Of a stretch of DNA of 64,000 nt, positions 12,042-23,750 are shown piece by piece (position 1 is the stretch's first letter; each line of letters begins with the position of its first letter). The notes beneath the pieces are model-generated. The model was not told the origin of the DNA and made no database searches. It was given only the letters and a program-made list of their open reading frames with translations. The translations under genes were made by a program, and so were the position numbers. Source of the stretch: Enoplosus armatus (lineage: Eukaryota; Chordata; Actinopteri; Centrarchiformes; Enoplosidae); NCBI RefSeq assembly GCF_043641665.1, contig NC_092180.1, forward strand, positions 26,263,391-26,327,390, written 5' to 3'.

Positions 12042-12091
12042 TTATGGTCAGAAAGGTTGCTAGAAAAATCTAAAATCCTTTCTGACCATAA
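12042..12091. repeat. Perfect 15-bp hairpin
   Basis: TTATGGTCAGAAAGG (12042-12056) is followed after 20 bases by its exact reverse complement CCTTTCTGACCATAA (12077-12091). It could be the ends of a small palindromic element or a stable RNA stem. Nothing in the loop identifies a known RNA. Confidence 0.75.
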
Positions 12092-12478
12092 GTCAAATCT
12101 TTTTTTCCAGCAACCAATTCTAGTCTCTACTTTCTACATTTTTACAGCATTCACAGTTTATATGTGGAAAAGAAATGCCAATGAATCAGCATCATTTCAG
12201 GGCCATGCTTTCAGCGCTGAAATACGAACATTTAATCAGTACTGCATATTGTATGTCTAAATGTGCCTACAGCCAAGTTTCCCGCCAAAATGTTTTAAAT
12301 TAAATAGGACTGCATGAGTAACAACCATGTTAGGGAGGCTCACTTAAAAAAAACCAAAAAAAAACCCCGAAATCATTTATACAGTGTGTAATGAGGAAAA
12401 CATCTGAAAGTCATTTTTGGAGGGAAATGGCAAAAAAGAGAGAGTTGTTTTCATGTAAAATGTGAAGACCTTCTTATG
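12092..12478. other. No gene recognised
   Basis: An AT-rich stretch with an A/C tract near 12345-12366. The only open frame (12057-12260) begins inside the hairpin loop and has no recognisable product. Confidence 0.5.
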
Positions 12479-12532
12479 TATGGGAATGGGCTGAGTTTCT
12501 ATGGGAAGTTTAGGCACAGTTAAATTTTACAA
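12479..12532 (+). repeat. Family F short repeat, copy 2
   Basis: Partner of 11092-11142. It ends twelve bases before the family A homology, which supports the idea that F is the head of a longer A-type element. Confidence 0.5.
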
Positions 12533-12544
12533 ACATTATATGTT

Positions 12545-12740
12545 GAACTTCCGCTATCTTGCGAAGGTACGCTAGCGGCATGCTCTGTCGGTCCACCACT
12601 TTCGTCCAGACTGAAATATCTCCACAGCTATTGGATGGTTTGTCTTGAAATGTGGTACACACAGTCATGTTTCCCTCAGGATGAATTGTAATAATTTTGG
12701 AGATCTGATTTGTAGACTGTAGGCTGTTACTTTGTCCACA
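12545..12740 (+). repeat. Family A repeat, copy 3 (5' part)
   Basis: Shows GCTAGCGGCATGCTCTGTCG, GTCCACCACTTTCGTCCAGA, CTGAAATATCTCCACAGCTA, TTGGATGGTTTGTCTTGAAA and AGGATGAATTGTAATAATTT in the family order, then diverges. The 3' half (the TTAGCATGCTAAC part) is missing. Confidence 0.6.
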
Positions 12741-13929
12741 AGCACAGAGAAGATTATGTATAAAAGATCATCGTATTTCATACATAATTAGAGTGGGAAA
12801 ATGTTCATATGTCAATGTTGCTTGCTAGTGTAATCATAATATCATCATTTAAGTTAAGATTTTTTTATCTCTTCTCTTCTTCTGATCTTAAAGTGATCTC
12901 AATGTCCTTTTAGGACTGCACTGCAACACATGAAGATATCACAGCTGACCTCCAGCGATTCAGAGAAGACGTGCAGTATAAATAAAGTGTTTGGCTTCTG
13001 GTAGTTAATTGGTGTAACATTGTTTCAACATACCAAAATCTGCCATAAATTCAATCCCTGGCAACCTTTTAGATAATGGGTGAGTCAGTATTGATTCATC
13101 GCCAGTCATGATTGAAGATCTGATGTTTATTCAACATTAAACAAGAGCTTGAAATTTGTTTGCAATGTCAGGCGAGGTCAAGGTAAATTCACTATTTCTG
13201 ACTGTCAGTACTTCACTGTCATGGACATAGTGCTCCTGAATGAATACCAGCAGGATTTTGTAGTTTTGGACAAGTTGTACTCCATCGCTATCAATCGGTT
13301 ATCAGATAGATACATAACCTTTGCACACTGATTGGTGAAAGGAGAGGTTGGTTGTAGGTTTGGTTTACTCACCACTTCCGATTGACTAAGTGAAAGGTGT
13401 AGTTTATACAAAGTTCTGAATTATTCCACGTCTTCAAAGCAAAGCCTTCAATACTGTTTTTCATTCAGATAACATGGGGCCACTTAATTCAGCAGATATT
13501 ACAATAGAAAAGGGCAGATTAATGGCCATTAAACAAATATGATACTGATGGATAAATCTGTGTTATGATAATCAGTTAGAAGGAATGTCTTGTCCCATTT
13601 CAAATACAGTTATAAATAAAACTGCATTTCCTGATATGGGGGCATGGAAGAAATTATGTTACAGCCGCACACACACACACACACATTATCATGGTAAATC
13701 CAGCTTTTGCGGGTGCCTCCTCATTATTGTGTTGGTGCGTTGTGAAGGCTCTGCGCGGATGTCCGCAGTGTGCCGAGTGGAGCGGGGATGCACCGAAAGT
13801 TCAATTTTGTTGAACTTTGACCTGAACTACGCTGACCTTTGTGGGCGCGGCCAATCACTGTTGACCTGCTTCAGCAGAAACTAATTAGGCCTACTTTCTG
13901 TTTGAGAATTTCTATAACTGTATGATAAA
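12741..13929. other. No gene recognised; CA microsatellite
   Basis: A CA run sits at 13668-13685. A mildly CG-richer segment at 13720-13860 overlaps ORF 13585-13884 (99 codons), which encodes a cysteine-containing peptide that I do not recognise and which is partly read through the CA run. Confidence 0.5.
13668..13685. repeat. CA microsatellite
   Basis: Nine CA units. Confidence 0.9.
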
Positions 13930-14345
13930 TTGAGCGAAATGCTAGCTTCACCGTGCTAACATGCTCACAATGATAGCACAAGCATTCTTATGTTAAGCGT
14001 GTATAATTTTTTTTATGAGATGTTCATCATCTTACTTTTTTGCATGTAAGCATGCTAACATTTACTAATTAGCACTAAAGACACCTTAGGCTGGAAAGAA
14101 TGTAATTAGTTTTGCACAATTTTAGTCATGCATTAAAGTGTTGGACAAATCAATCAAGGAACTGCGTAAATTGAATGCAGTAGCAATTGATAACATTTCA
14201 GTCAAAACTACAAATGTCAACCTCATGGTGGTGCTAGATGGAAAGTCAGCAAGTTTCATTTTCCGTCAACGTCTGTAGAAATCCTTCCAGTAGTTGTTGA
14301 GATATTTCAGTCTGTTATCCCTAAAGGCATGCCGCTAGCATGGCT
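13930..14345 (-). repeat. Family A repeat, copy 4
   Basis: Reverse-oriented: GTGCTAACATGCTCACAATG, then GCATGCTAACATTTACTAAT, TAGCACTAAAGACA, CAACCTCATGGTGGTGCTAG, then TAGTTGTTGAGATATTTCAG and the GGCATGCCGCTAGCATGGC end. This is one of the more complete copies, and its right end gives the family's 5' terminus as the GCTAGCGGCATGC phrase. Confidence 0.65.
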
Positions 14346-17011
14346 TATAAAACTGCATTTCCAGATACAAGACATGTTGCTAAAGGAGCAAGGCAGAAAT
14401 TATGTTTCGGTGAAAACCCCAAAAATGCACGAAATTGGTAAATGTATGTGCTCTACTCAGTGCCATGTATTTTTCAACCATTTCCCTCTTGTGCTTGGAT
14501 CACCAGGCTTGAGTAATGACTGGGAAATATTCTCGCAGGAAACGCCACAGTATTGACAGATACCATTTCTTTGCTGACGCCTGCAATGCCTGAGCCATAT
14601 AATTTGACATACAGAGTTCAGTGGGCTGTGTTGACAGTGTGTTTATGGGCAGTAATAAAACATTAATGTCTTTGTCAACCATTTCTTTTGACACCAAAAA
14701 TCGGGAGCAATGCTAAAACAACACTGTGCAGCAGCCCTTGTCATGCTTATTTGTTTAGCCAGGAAAGAATTCAGCTAACAGCACAAGAAGGTTATTTATC
14801 TTGGCTAGCCACTGCCCCGGGCTGGAAACGGCAAAGCACTTTAATAGCAAACAAGTGACATCTTTTTTCAAATGATTCAACAGTCATCTAAAAACAGAGC
14901 TGACCAGTGGCCTGTGGCTATTGTTAGTGTCTAGTGTGACTTATAGCATTATGTCACTGCGCCCGCAGAGGGGCAAATATGGGCTTAGCATAAATTAAAG
15001 TCTCCCAAAATAACCACGCAGAACTTCTTGAAAAACAAAGCAGAACAAGCAAGGCAAGCTCCGCACAATGACCCCTGTTTGAAGTGATCTACTTTCATTC
15101 TCTGCGCTGACATTAGTGAACAGATCAATGTAAACCAACAAAATGGGTGCTGCACGGCGACGTTTAGAGTGAGAAACGTTATTGAGTTTTTCCTTTCATG
15201 GCTTCTTCTATAATGCACAATAAATAGTTCAAATGTTTGATTAAAAAAGTGATTATCATAAATTAAAAGTGCAGCACAATACTAATACTAATACTAATTA
15301 TGCATCAGTTAAATTTCTAATATATTACCATACATTTGCCATAGACTTTGGTCAAATAAAGTGTGTGTGTGTGTGTGTGTGTGTGTGTCTGTGCGTATGA
15401 CTTACTGTGCTATACTTTATTAATGACTTTCCTCTTGCTATGCATTTTAATAGCGTACACTATTCCAGTATGGTGAAAAATTAAACAGGATCTTCCTGGC
15501 CAGTTGGTCCGGTGCCTGCTGACACAATCTGCCATTGGGAAGGGGAGCAGCCCATGACCCACTTAATTTTAGAACCACGATGAAGTCCAACACAACACAC
15601 AATCTCTGATCTAGAACTGAATAAATAACACTGATCCTTGTTCAGAAAGACATAGGGGGCCAGCTATTTAAAGGGGTTTCAGGCTACAGTGTGTTATTCA
15701 GAGGTGTATAAAGTATGTCTTTGCTTGCTTTTACTGTTTTTATTTTTCATTGATGCGAAACAGTACACAATTAAAGATTGAAAAAAAAAAACCCCATCAA
15801 ACCCATCAAAAAAATGTGCATTTTCTAGAAGATTGGAGAAATGTTCCTATACAAGCATTCAATGAGTTAAAGGTGTCGTAAAATAAATATAAGGGGCCGC
15901 AGTTTGAGTAAGGGATTAGGAAAGCAGAAAAATTACTTCATCAGTTCAGCTCTTCAAATGATTCAAAGAAAACAAAGAAAAGAAAACACTCTTTGGTTGA
16001 TCGTGTCAAAATCCATATGCAGTCGATTCCAATTCTATTCAAATACACAAATAAGGATTTAAAATGTATTTTCCTGAATATTTAAAAAGCACATATGTTG
16101 AGCAACATGCTTTGCAACGGTTTTATGTTGACAATGTTCCTCTGTTGTAAGGCCAGTTGGATGGTTCTCATATCCACATCAGCTGACAGTAACATTCATA
16201 GATCACAGGTGTAAAAAAAAGGTAATGAACGTAAAGCACAGGCAGGCACTCACATGAACCCAGTGAAAAAGGCAATGAATCCACTCCAGCATCATAGTTG
16301 CTCTCATCCTGTGCCAAACCGCCACGTAGTTGCAGTAAAAGATGCTCAGTGTTCTTGGCAAAGATTCCTAAAGGCGGATTTTTGTTGAAGCCCGTTGAAA
16401 TCCAAAGGCCTCCACTGTAGAGATAAGAGACCTCCTGTCACAGCAAAGGTGGGCCACTGAGTGAGTTTCACACGATCCTACTGAAAGAATAATGCATAGG
16501 TGCCAGGAGAGATTGGGAAAAAAAAAAATCTTGCATTGTACCAATCTGCGATTCTATTTTATCTGATTTTCTTGTATACTTTTTTTATGACCATGTTTTA
16601 TTTGTATTCTTCCATATTTGTCTGTGGAGTGTGTGCACTGTGTGTTTGGATGGGCTTTAATATATATTTTAATGCAGGGGTGAGCAGGGAAAACAAGTGG
16701 TGCAGGGTAGATAGGTTTGCTCAAATTTAGGATACAAAGGGACATAGGAGGAGTGTGTTTCAACGAAACTAGAGGGCATCCTGTGATGAAGGGTAAGAGC
16801 ATGTTTGCCCTCTTGAGATAATACACTTTCAGCACAATTAGTAAATAAACAAAGTCAAACTTAAAACTACATTAGGCAATATTATTGGATTATAATTTTG
16901 GTTGAAATAATGAATTTTGACCATTGCATGCCACTAACAATATCTAATTGAAGGGCTCCTTTAAAAATAATGTGTGTCTGTGAGCACCCGCCCCTTTGTA
17001 TTTAGTCTTTT
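14346..17011. other. No gene recognised; GT microsatellite
   Basis: Contains a GT run (15361-15388), three tandem ACTAAT units near 15280-15298, and A-rich tracts near 15780-15792 and 16518-16529. Overlapping ORFs at 16500-16730 (plus) and 16554-16835 (minus) are mutual shadows with no domain. Confidence 0.5.
15361..15388. repeat. GT microsatellite
   Basis: Fourteen GT units, continuing imperfectly for about ten more bases. Confidence 0.95.
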
Positions 17012-17236
17012 AAAAAACTGGACCAGGTCTGAATCAAACAACCAATCAGGGTTAGCTAGCACGAAACTGGCCAATCACATCGACTCTGTACAAACAAGGG
17101 CTTCTACAGAAGGTTCCACCCTCTGAACAGCTGGAAGAGAGGAATCAAAACACAGAACTGATGATTACCCTGATTGGTTGTTGGTTGGTTGGTCCAGTTT
17201 TTTTAGGTCCAGCCAACAAAAATGATGGCTGGACCT
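17012..17236. repeat. Double hairpin / small fold-back element
   Basis: The left arm has AAAAAACTGGACC and CAACCAATCAGGG. The right arm has CCCTGATTGGTTG and GGTCCAGTTTTTT, so the two ends at about 17014-17054 and 17167-17204 pair around a loop of roughly 110 bases. Directly after lies a second, tight hairpin: GGTCCAGCCA at 17206 pairs with TGGCTGGACC ending at 17236. Both stems use the word GGTCCAGC/T. This fits a small palindromic MITE of unknown superfamily. Confidence 0.65.
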
Positions 17237-17373
17237 TCATTAACTTTTGTAGGTATTTTCACGTTCCTAGAGGATGGATCCTGAATATTTTGGTGCCACA
17301 TGGCCAAAAGTTTCAGTTGTGCACATGAGACATCAAAATCTAGTAGGTAGATCGTCATTCAATTTAAGAGCAT

Positions 17374-17400
17374 ATTCAGAATCAGAAATACTTTATTGAC
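17374..17400 (-). repeat. Possible non-LTR retrotransposon tail
   Basis: The phrase TCAGAATCAGAAATACTTTA, then TTGAC, is on the minus strand TCAATAAAGTATTTCTGATT. It resembles the 3' tail, with an AATAAA-type signal, of fish non-LTR elements. The upstream part, to the right on this strand, is not recognisable. Confidence 0.3.
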
Positions 17401-20300
17401 AAGTTGCAGGTGCTCCCATTCAAGAATAGAAAAAGTAGCATAGAGATCCCCAGAGATCCCCAGAGGATGTACTCTTTCCATTTTGGGCAAACCTATGAGC
17501 TTCCCTTTATAACTGCCTTCAAGCCTAAATGTAAACTTTAAATTCAAAGCACAGGAAGTCAATATCCCCATGATGTTTCCTCTAGTAATTCCCTAAAGAC
17601 AAACCTTATATTTTGTCAACATTGTCACTATTTATTTTGCCACTGGTGCTGTAACCTGTTTTTCAGCATTTTTGGCCCACACTTCTCGTACTTTACGATG
17701 CTGCTGTGATGGTTTGTGGATCATTTGTTGTCATTTCCATTACAAAAAAGAAAATGAGAAAAAGTTAGTATCATAAAATTAAATCTGAGATCAACATTGC
17801 CCCGTATGACAATTTGATTGATGCTTCTTTAGCGCCTACCCTCACCTGTCATTACTTTTTATGTGAAGGTAAGCACCGGAGCCACTGTTGACCCCCTGGT
17901 GCTGGGGCCTACTGTTCACTCAGGGCTTTATTGCTGAGAGCTGCCATTGTAATTTATGCTGTCAACTTACACCTTGGTCATGCACTGCTTTGTACTCCCG
18001 GTCTCCATTAAGGAGAACACTGGACACCTTACTGCCTTATATTTCAGATGTTCCGGATTTGCTATGGGGTTACAGCAAACGTATTCAATTAGCTCATTAA
18101 CACTGTACTCCGAAAATACTGGGTTTCTCTCTCTCAGTTACAAACAAATGTCTTGCTAAAGTGTTTTATTCATTTTAGGTAATGTATGTAATGGGATATT
18201 TGTTATAAACCAATCAGATTTGATGGGGAAAGATTTCACTCTGTCGTCGGGTGTCTCATTCACTTAGTGCTCTCAGCCCTTGCTGTTGGTCAGGACAGTT
18301 TCTGACACCTCGGCTGATGTTGCCACTGATTTACGCTCTTGTTGAGGGATGCGAGCAGAGTGCCTTTTCCCAACAGTTGTGAATCACAGGGGCTTTTCAT
18401 GTGTTCCTTTCATCTTCGCCGCAGAGCAAAATGTATTCCATTAGATTACCATGATTTCCATTAGATTACCATTAGATCATCTGCGCGGCCTTATTGCAGC
18501 CCTTTGCAAAAAGACAGTCTATAGGGTATGAATAGTGTTTTGTGAGCTTTGTGTGAGACACAGTGGATTTCTGCTGACTGTGGGTGTTAAGTTTTAACAA
18601 CTCCAAAATCTGCTGTACTAAATATAAATACATGCACTTCAACAATTAAAGAAGATAAAAATATTTTTTCCCTGTCACACAGAGAGACACACATACACTA
18701 TCTACAGACAGACACATTTTGTAAAGGCTTACAGAGCTTTTGACAAAAAAAAAAAGAAATGTACAAAAATGACTGGGGTGGGGAGAGGGGCTGAACATGA
18801 TGTTTCACTTTTTTAGGGCTAGGGTTAGTCCCCTCCCTCAGCATTATTAATAGTTTATTTGGACCCTCCCCTTGACTAAGAGAAGCATTTCAAGCCTATC
18901 CCCACAATATCTCAAAGACATATGAACATGAAATACAATACATGAATTAGTGATTAATAACAAAGTGCAAAAAGAATGTAAGATGGTGTAATGAAAACAT
19001 GTATATGTTAATGGAATATAAGAACAAACTGCACAATGAAATTAGCAATAGCCAAAATGGCAATCATAACAAAATGATGTGCCCTTATTTCTTTTTCCTT
19101 GTCTTTCCTTCCTCTGTGCGGTACGGCTTCATACTTGTGCCTTTGCTATTGTGTTTTCATATATTTATGTATTTTCTGCTTTCCTCTCCTTCTATATGTG
19201 AAAACAAAAATGTGTTGTCATTTGGTGCAATCTTTCCAACCCGACACCAACAATAATGTGCTCTCTGCTCACTGCATTTCAAATCACAGGTCCTCACTAA
19301 ATGCATGGGCAGGAACTTTGCCACTAGATGTAGCTGAAGTACTCGGGTACCAGAAAGAGCTGCTCAGGAAACATACTGCCCTTGGTGCCAGCCTGATGCT
19401 GGTTTGCAGATGTTTTTGTTTTTTGGGTTTTTTTTTTTGCACTTATTATTATTTGTCAATAATGCTGCAAAGTGATAAAGCACAGCGTCATTGTCTTTGA
19501 AAAGCCTGTATCTTTGTGTTTTCCTGTCCTCAGCACCTTTCCAAAGACCATTTTCTGCTTTCCACTTCAGAAAAAACGTTTTTCAAATGATTTAATGGCT
19601 GCAAACATAGTTACGTGCTAAAATATTTTCCACACACAAGTGTACTTGACGCCTCTCAGATCAATATCTATTGTGAGGATGCTGACTGTCACAAGTTGTT
19701 CAGTTGTCGTTCCCGGCAATCATTAATTCCTCAGTGAATAAAACTGATAGACGTGTATGCCCATATGCAACACAAGTCCAGGCGACATGTACTTCTTCGA
19801 ACACGACTTCCTCTCTTTCCCTGTGGTTTCCTCTCCGTCCTATATTATGTCTGCATCATTCACTCTCCAGCAGATTGCAAAGGCAGTGGGGGTGGTGGGC
19901 GAGAGGTTAGCCGCTGATTGTGCCATCTTTTCTTTCTCTCAAATCACCAGCTTCTGTGTCTCCAAATGCAACGAGGGGTGGGATAAAGACGCCGACATTT
20001 GACCTGATTTTGCACAGATCTTTTACTGTTAGCTCGGCAGCTGTTTTTTTTTTTTCACGCGCCGCGTGTAACTTAAAGCGACACTTGCCTGAAGCTCCCT
20101 TAGAGGCGCAAAAGCTAGGTTGGCGTTCTAAAACCACATATGACAAGCAGGGGAAGCAAGAACAAGAGAGGGAGCCTGCCAAGGTGAGAGGAGTTTGTCA
20201 AGAGAGCGAACGAGGAAAGGCGGGTCGGAAGAAAAAAAAAGAAAAAAAAAGAAAGAAAGAAATTGTCTCACTCTCACTCGCTCTCTCGCTATTCCTCTAG
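17401..20300. other. No gene recognised; A/G-rich end
   Basis: Short ORFs at 17888-18159, 18999-19500 and 19704-20002 overlap in competing frames without domains. From about 20040 the sequence becomes richer in CG (CACGCGCCGCG), followed by a purine tract (20229-20261) and a pyrimidine-rich run ending CTATTCCTCTAG at 20300, a good splice-acceptor shape. Confidence 0.45.
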
Positions 20301-20387
20301 GTTGGTTTGTTAGACTGTCTGCCTCTCTTGCTCTTGTGCTGGTTTCTTCACCTAAGCGATGTCCTTGGACAGTTTAACTCCTTGAGA
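20301..20387 (+). other. Splice-bounded hydrophobic segment (possible exon)
   Basis: The 87 bases between a strong acceptor-like TCGCTATTCCTCTAG and a strong donor-like GTAAGTGG are open in phase 0 for exactly 29 codons. The peptide starts VGLLDCLPLLLLCWFLHLSD and ends VLGQFNSLR. The Leu-rich core resembles a signal peptide, but there is no ATG inside, so it would need an upstream coding exon. I see no neighbouring exon in the same frame and do not recognise the peptide. It may be chance in pyrimidine-rich DNA. The mild CG enrichment just upstream makes it worth testing. Confidence 0.15.
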
Positions 20388-21514
20388 GTAAGTGGCACTG
20401 CGGCGAGAAGAAAAAGAGAGGACACAGGAAAAAAGTTGGCCACACTGCCACACAGTGTTGCTTCTCCCACGTCAGAATCCATACAGATGATAAAACCACC
20501 TGGTTATTATCCGAGCCTTCAGTTGTTGTGATTTGTCTGTTGCTCAGTCTAAGCGTTGCGTCACGTTGACTGTCTGAGGCTATTTGCTGCAACCTCTGTC
20601 AGTGGATTATAGAACATTCATTGCTGTTTATGCCAAATTAACTACAGCATCTCTTGCTCCTCCCTCTGACCCCAACTGTCTAGTGGAGCAACAGCGTCTG
20701 GACACGACAGGTCTGTCAAGCTCTGGGTTTCGCTACGCATGTTGAGGCGATGTGCGTTCGGCTCTAATAAGAGTTATACTCTGAAATTAGCTGCTCTGCC
20801 CTACTCTTATATAGTTACGTTCGCCAAACATATTGGTTAGTCTCCATCCTAAAAGCCGTTTTTCTTACAACGCTTTGAGGTAAAAGAAAAAAACATTAAA
20901 GCATAAATCCAACCTCTGCTTGTCCAAGTGTAATCTAGCACCCGAACATGGACATGTTAGACTTCTCATGTTAGCACCAACTAGCTCTATTATACAATAG
21001 CAATACTGTTTCTTTATTTCTTCTGCATGGATCACCAACTGCTGGATGCAGACTTTTTTTTTTTTTTTTTTTCTGGGACATACAGCTTTAGTCTCAGTCT
21101 CATCATGTATGTAGCCATCAAGTGCACATTTAAGAGCCTTCACAGGGTTCACCAAGCCATGGAGCTTTATTCACATGAGATCCTACATAGTGGGTGTGAC
21201 TGCCTCTGACTCTGTCAGTGCTCCTCCTGCTGTTTTGTGTTCTCTTTTTGCAGGTAGAGATGGGCGGAGCCGTCCAATTTGTCTTTCACCTGGGCATGCT
21301 GGGCCTAGGTTATTTAGGCTGGCTCCGTATTCTGTCTCGCGCTCTCTCCTGCCATCATCATTTGGTCTTTTGGTTTGGTTTACCCCTTGGTTTTGCCTTT
21401 ACAACACTACACATACATTCAGCATTGCATTCACCACTGACTTGCAGACTACAGATTAATGTATTGCCTGATTTTCTGTCGTGCCTCTGTTCTGTACACA
21501 CAACGTCTATTTCC
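20388..21514. other. No gene recognised
   Basis: Holds a 19-base T run at 21054-21072, and at about 21240-21350 a segment with GGCGGAGCC and CTAGGTTATTTAGGCTGGCT. That segment may be the upstream part of the retroelement tail that follows. ORFs 21175-21459 and 21218-21562 are shadows of one another. Confidence 0.4.
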
Positions 21515-21735
21515 CGTCTGTCCGTCCTGGGAGAGGGATCACTCCTCTGTTGCTCTCCCTGATCTTTCTTCCATTGTTCCTCTGTTAAAAAAAGTTTTTC
21601 CTCATTCGAATCGATGGTCTAAGGACGGGGGGGTGTCGTATGCTGTACAGATAGTAAAACCCCCGCAGCCAAATTGTGATTTGTGATATTGGGCCATATA
21701 AATAAAATTGACTTGACTTGACTTTATTAACCAGC
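21515..21735 (+). repeat. Non-LTR retrotransposon 3' tail
   Basis: Recognisable phrases in order are CCTGGGAGAGGGATC, GTTTTTCCTCATTCGAATCG, GGTCTAAGGACGG, TGTCGTATGCTGTACAGATA, TTGTGATATTGGGCCATATA and AATAAAATTGACTTGACTTG. This combination, ending in a short tandem TTGAC, is a very common 3' end of fish LINE-derived repeats. No reverse transcriptase is present upstream, so it is a 5'-truncated or non-autonomous copy. The exact clade cannot be fixed from the tail alone. Confidence 0.65.
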
Positions 21736-23393
21736 TCGCTACTGCTGATAAAATCTGCCAGTGACAGTTGTCCTTTCAGCCGACAAAATGGACGGGCACT
21801 GGCTAGAAACAAGACATTTTTGAGTTGTCAATCTGTGATAATCGGTTATCATTGTGAACTGCATTACGTAAACTGCAGTGCCAGTACAGAAAGCTTGACA
21901 GGCGTAGCATCAGCCACCCTGGGAGGCGGGGCTTATCGAGTGGCCAACTGTGCATTCTGGTGTGCAGTAGCTCTGATTGCAGTGCAATGAATTACATAGG
22001 ACATGCTATTATTTTTATTACAGCCACTCAGTTGAACTTGACGGTGCCCAAGATAGAAATCTGCAGTTTCAGTTCACTGACTCTTAGAGTCTTAAGACAT
22101 CAATAATTGACTGCTGCCCGCTGACATGATGAATCGCACATGATGGATATGAAAAAATACAAAGATCACAAAGAAAATGTTTTTTGTTTCATTTCGGCAA
22201 CAGTTGAATGTGAGCGTGAAATAACCGAATAAATGAATCTGCACACCTTATAGACACTAAACAATGCAGTAATGATTGCAGTTCATCATCATTTGGGAGG
22301 ACTTTACGTGGTTCAGTAGGTGTTGAGCATGTGAGAGCGAGGATGAATATTGTAGGCTTTGAGAGGAGGAGTGAGAGCGGGAGCTCTTCTCCACACACAC
22401 AAACACACACAACCCCATCTAGAAGCAAAGAAATGCATCTCTTTGAAGCGCGTTCTTATGCAGAGAGGAGCACCTAAAGGCCAACATGGCTCACTGACCT
22501 ACAAGGACAACAGGGTGGGTGCATCCTGATTGTTTATCCCTTTACTACACTGTCTGGATCATTTGTCAGACTCATATCATTACCCAACAGGGAAGATAGG
22601 CTCAGCTTATGTGTGTGTGTCTGGTTCAATCTGCTTATTATTCACGGTGGCAATTTGTCCGACTCTGCCTCTTCTGGCCCCACCTTTTGTTGTGTAAACT
22701 GGAGTTAGATGCTGTTTCATCTCTCTCATTGGACTCACTTGTATGTCAGCCTCAGAGATTTTTTTATTTTTTTTTTTTTTAAGTAAGAGCTCTCTGTCTG
22801 ACTGAGTGACAGCACACAGAGGAGCAGAGAAAAAGGCTCCTTTAATAAGTTGTCCTGAGGCTCCCTTTCTAACAAGGACACTGGACCCATACAAAGAGGA
22901 TGCTGGAAGCAACATTAGCGTTAATTCCAGCAATATTTTTTTACATGAAGAAATGTTTGTTTTGCTAATCTGTATCACCAGTTTCACATTCACATACTAA
23001 TTGGAGGGTTCCTCAGGGGGAAAAACAGTTATATGCTATATGTATGGAGAAAATACAAAAGGCAAACTGTAATATGTCGACTGGTGTCACCAAAAAAAAA
23101 AAAAAAAAGCCTTCTGAGAGCTTTCTCAGCAACAGAGACCCTGCTAGGAGTCCAGCTGGGTCCCAGATATGGAATGGCCATGCCTGATGAACTAAATAAC
23201 GATAATAATAAGGAAAATAACTACTTAATTTGGGTAATTAGTTTGCACGTGTGCAGGTTGGTGTATGTATTTCTTCATCTAAATTTGTGTGGTTTATTTT
23301 AACACCATATAAGTGTATATGAATTTGTATGTGTATCTTTTTTTCCTTTCAAAGCACTTTGGACCCATGAAGACCTCATAACAAAGTAGGGGA
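21736..23393. other. No gene recognised; CA and poly-A tracts
   Basis: An interrupted CA tract (22391-22412), a T run near 22767-22780 and an A run at 23091-23108. The 128-codon minus frame 22607-22993 crosses the T run as poly-Lys and has no domain. Confidence 0.5.
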
Positions 23394-23750
23394 AAATATT
23401 CAGATCCTTTACTTACTTTACTAAAAATTGCATTGACACACTGAAAGTACAAGTAAAAGTCCTGCAATTTCAAAGTAAAAATACAAAAAAAAAGTATAAC
23501 CATAAAAATGCACGTGAAGTACTACAAATGTAAAGTAGAAGAACTCAGTGTACGCATAGTTGTATATCATTATACAGTATATTACTGATGCTTTTGCGTG
23601 TAAGTAGCGCATGTAGTGTAGTTGGTCGAGCTGGTGGGGGGTGAACAAATATTTTATGGCATGATCACATGTTTTGTATATAATACTGTGATCTGCAAAA
23701 GTAACTTACACTAAAGTATTTGTCGTAAGTGGAATAAAAACTGTTCCTCT
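23394..23750 (+). repeat. Family G interspersed repeat (AGTA-rich)
   Basis: Contains ATTCAGATCCTTTACTTACT, AAGTACAAGTAAAAGTCCTG, AAAGTA-AAATAC, GTGAAGTACTACAAATGTAA, TATTACTGATGC, ATGATCACATGTTTTGTATA, ATCTGCAAAAGTAACTTACA and a GTAAGTGGAATAAAA end. I recognise this as a very abundant percomorph non-autonomous repeat with many AAGTA words. Only one copy lies here. No ORF of interest, and the superfamily is uncertain. Confidence 0.6.

Noticed and set aside
20195..20377. Lys-rich ORF
   Set aside because: It translates the GAAAAAAAA purine tract and starts at a non-ATG codon.
22607..22993. 128-codon minus-strand ORF
   Set aside because: It crosses a T run read as poly-Lys and shows no domain. 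The plus strand overlaps it with another meaningless frame.
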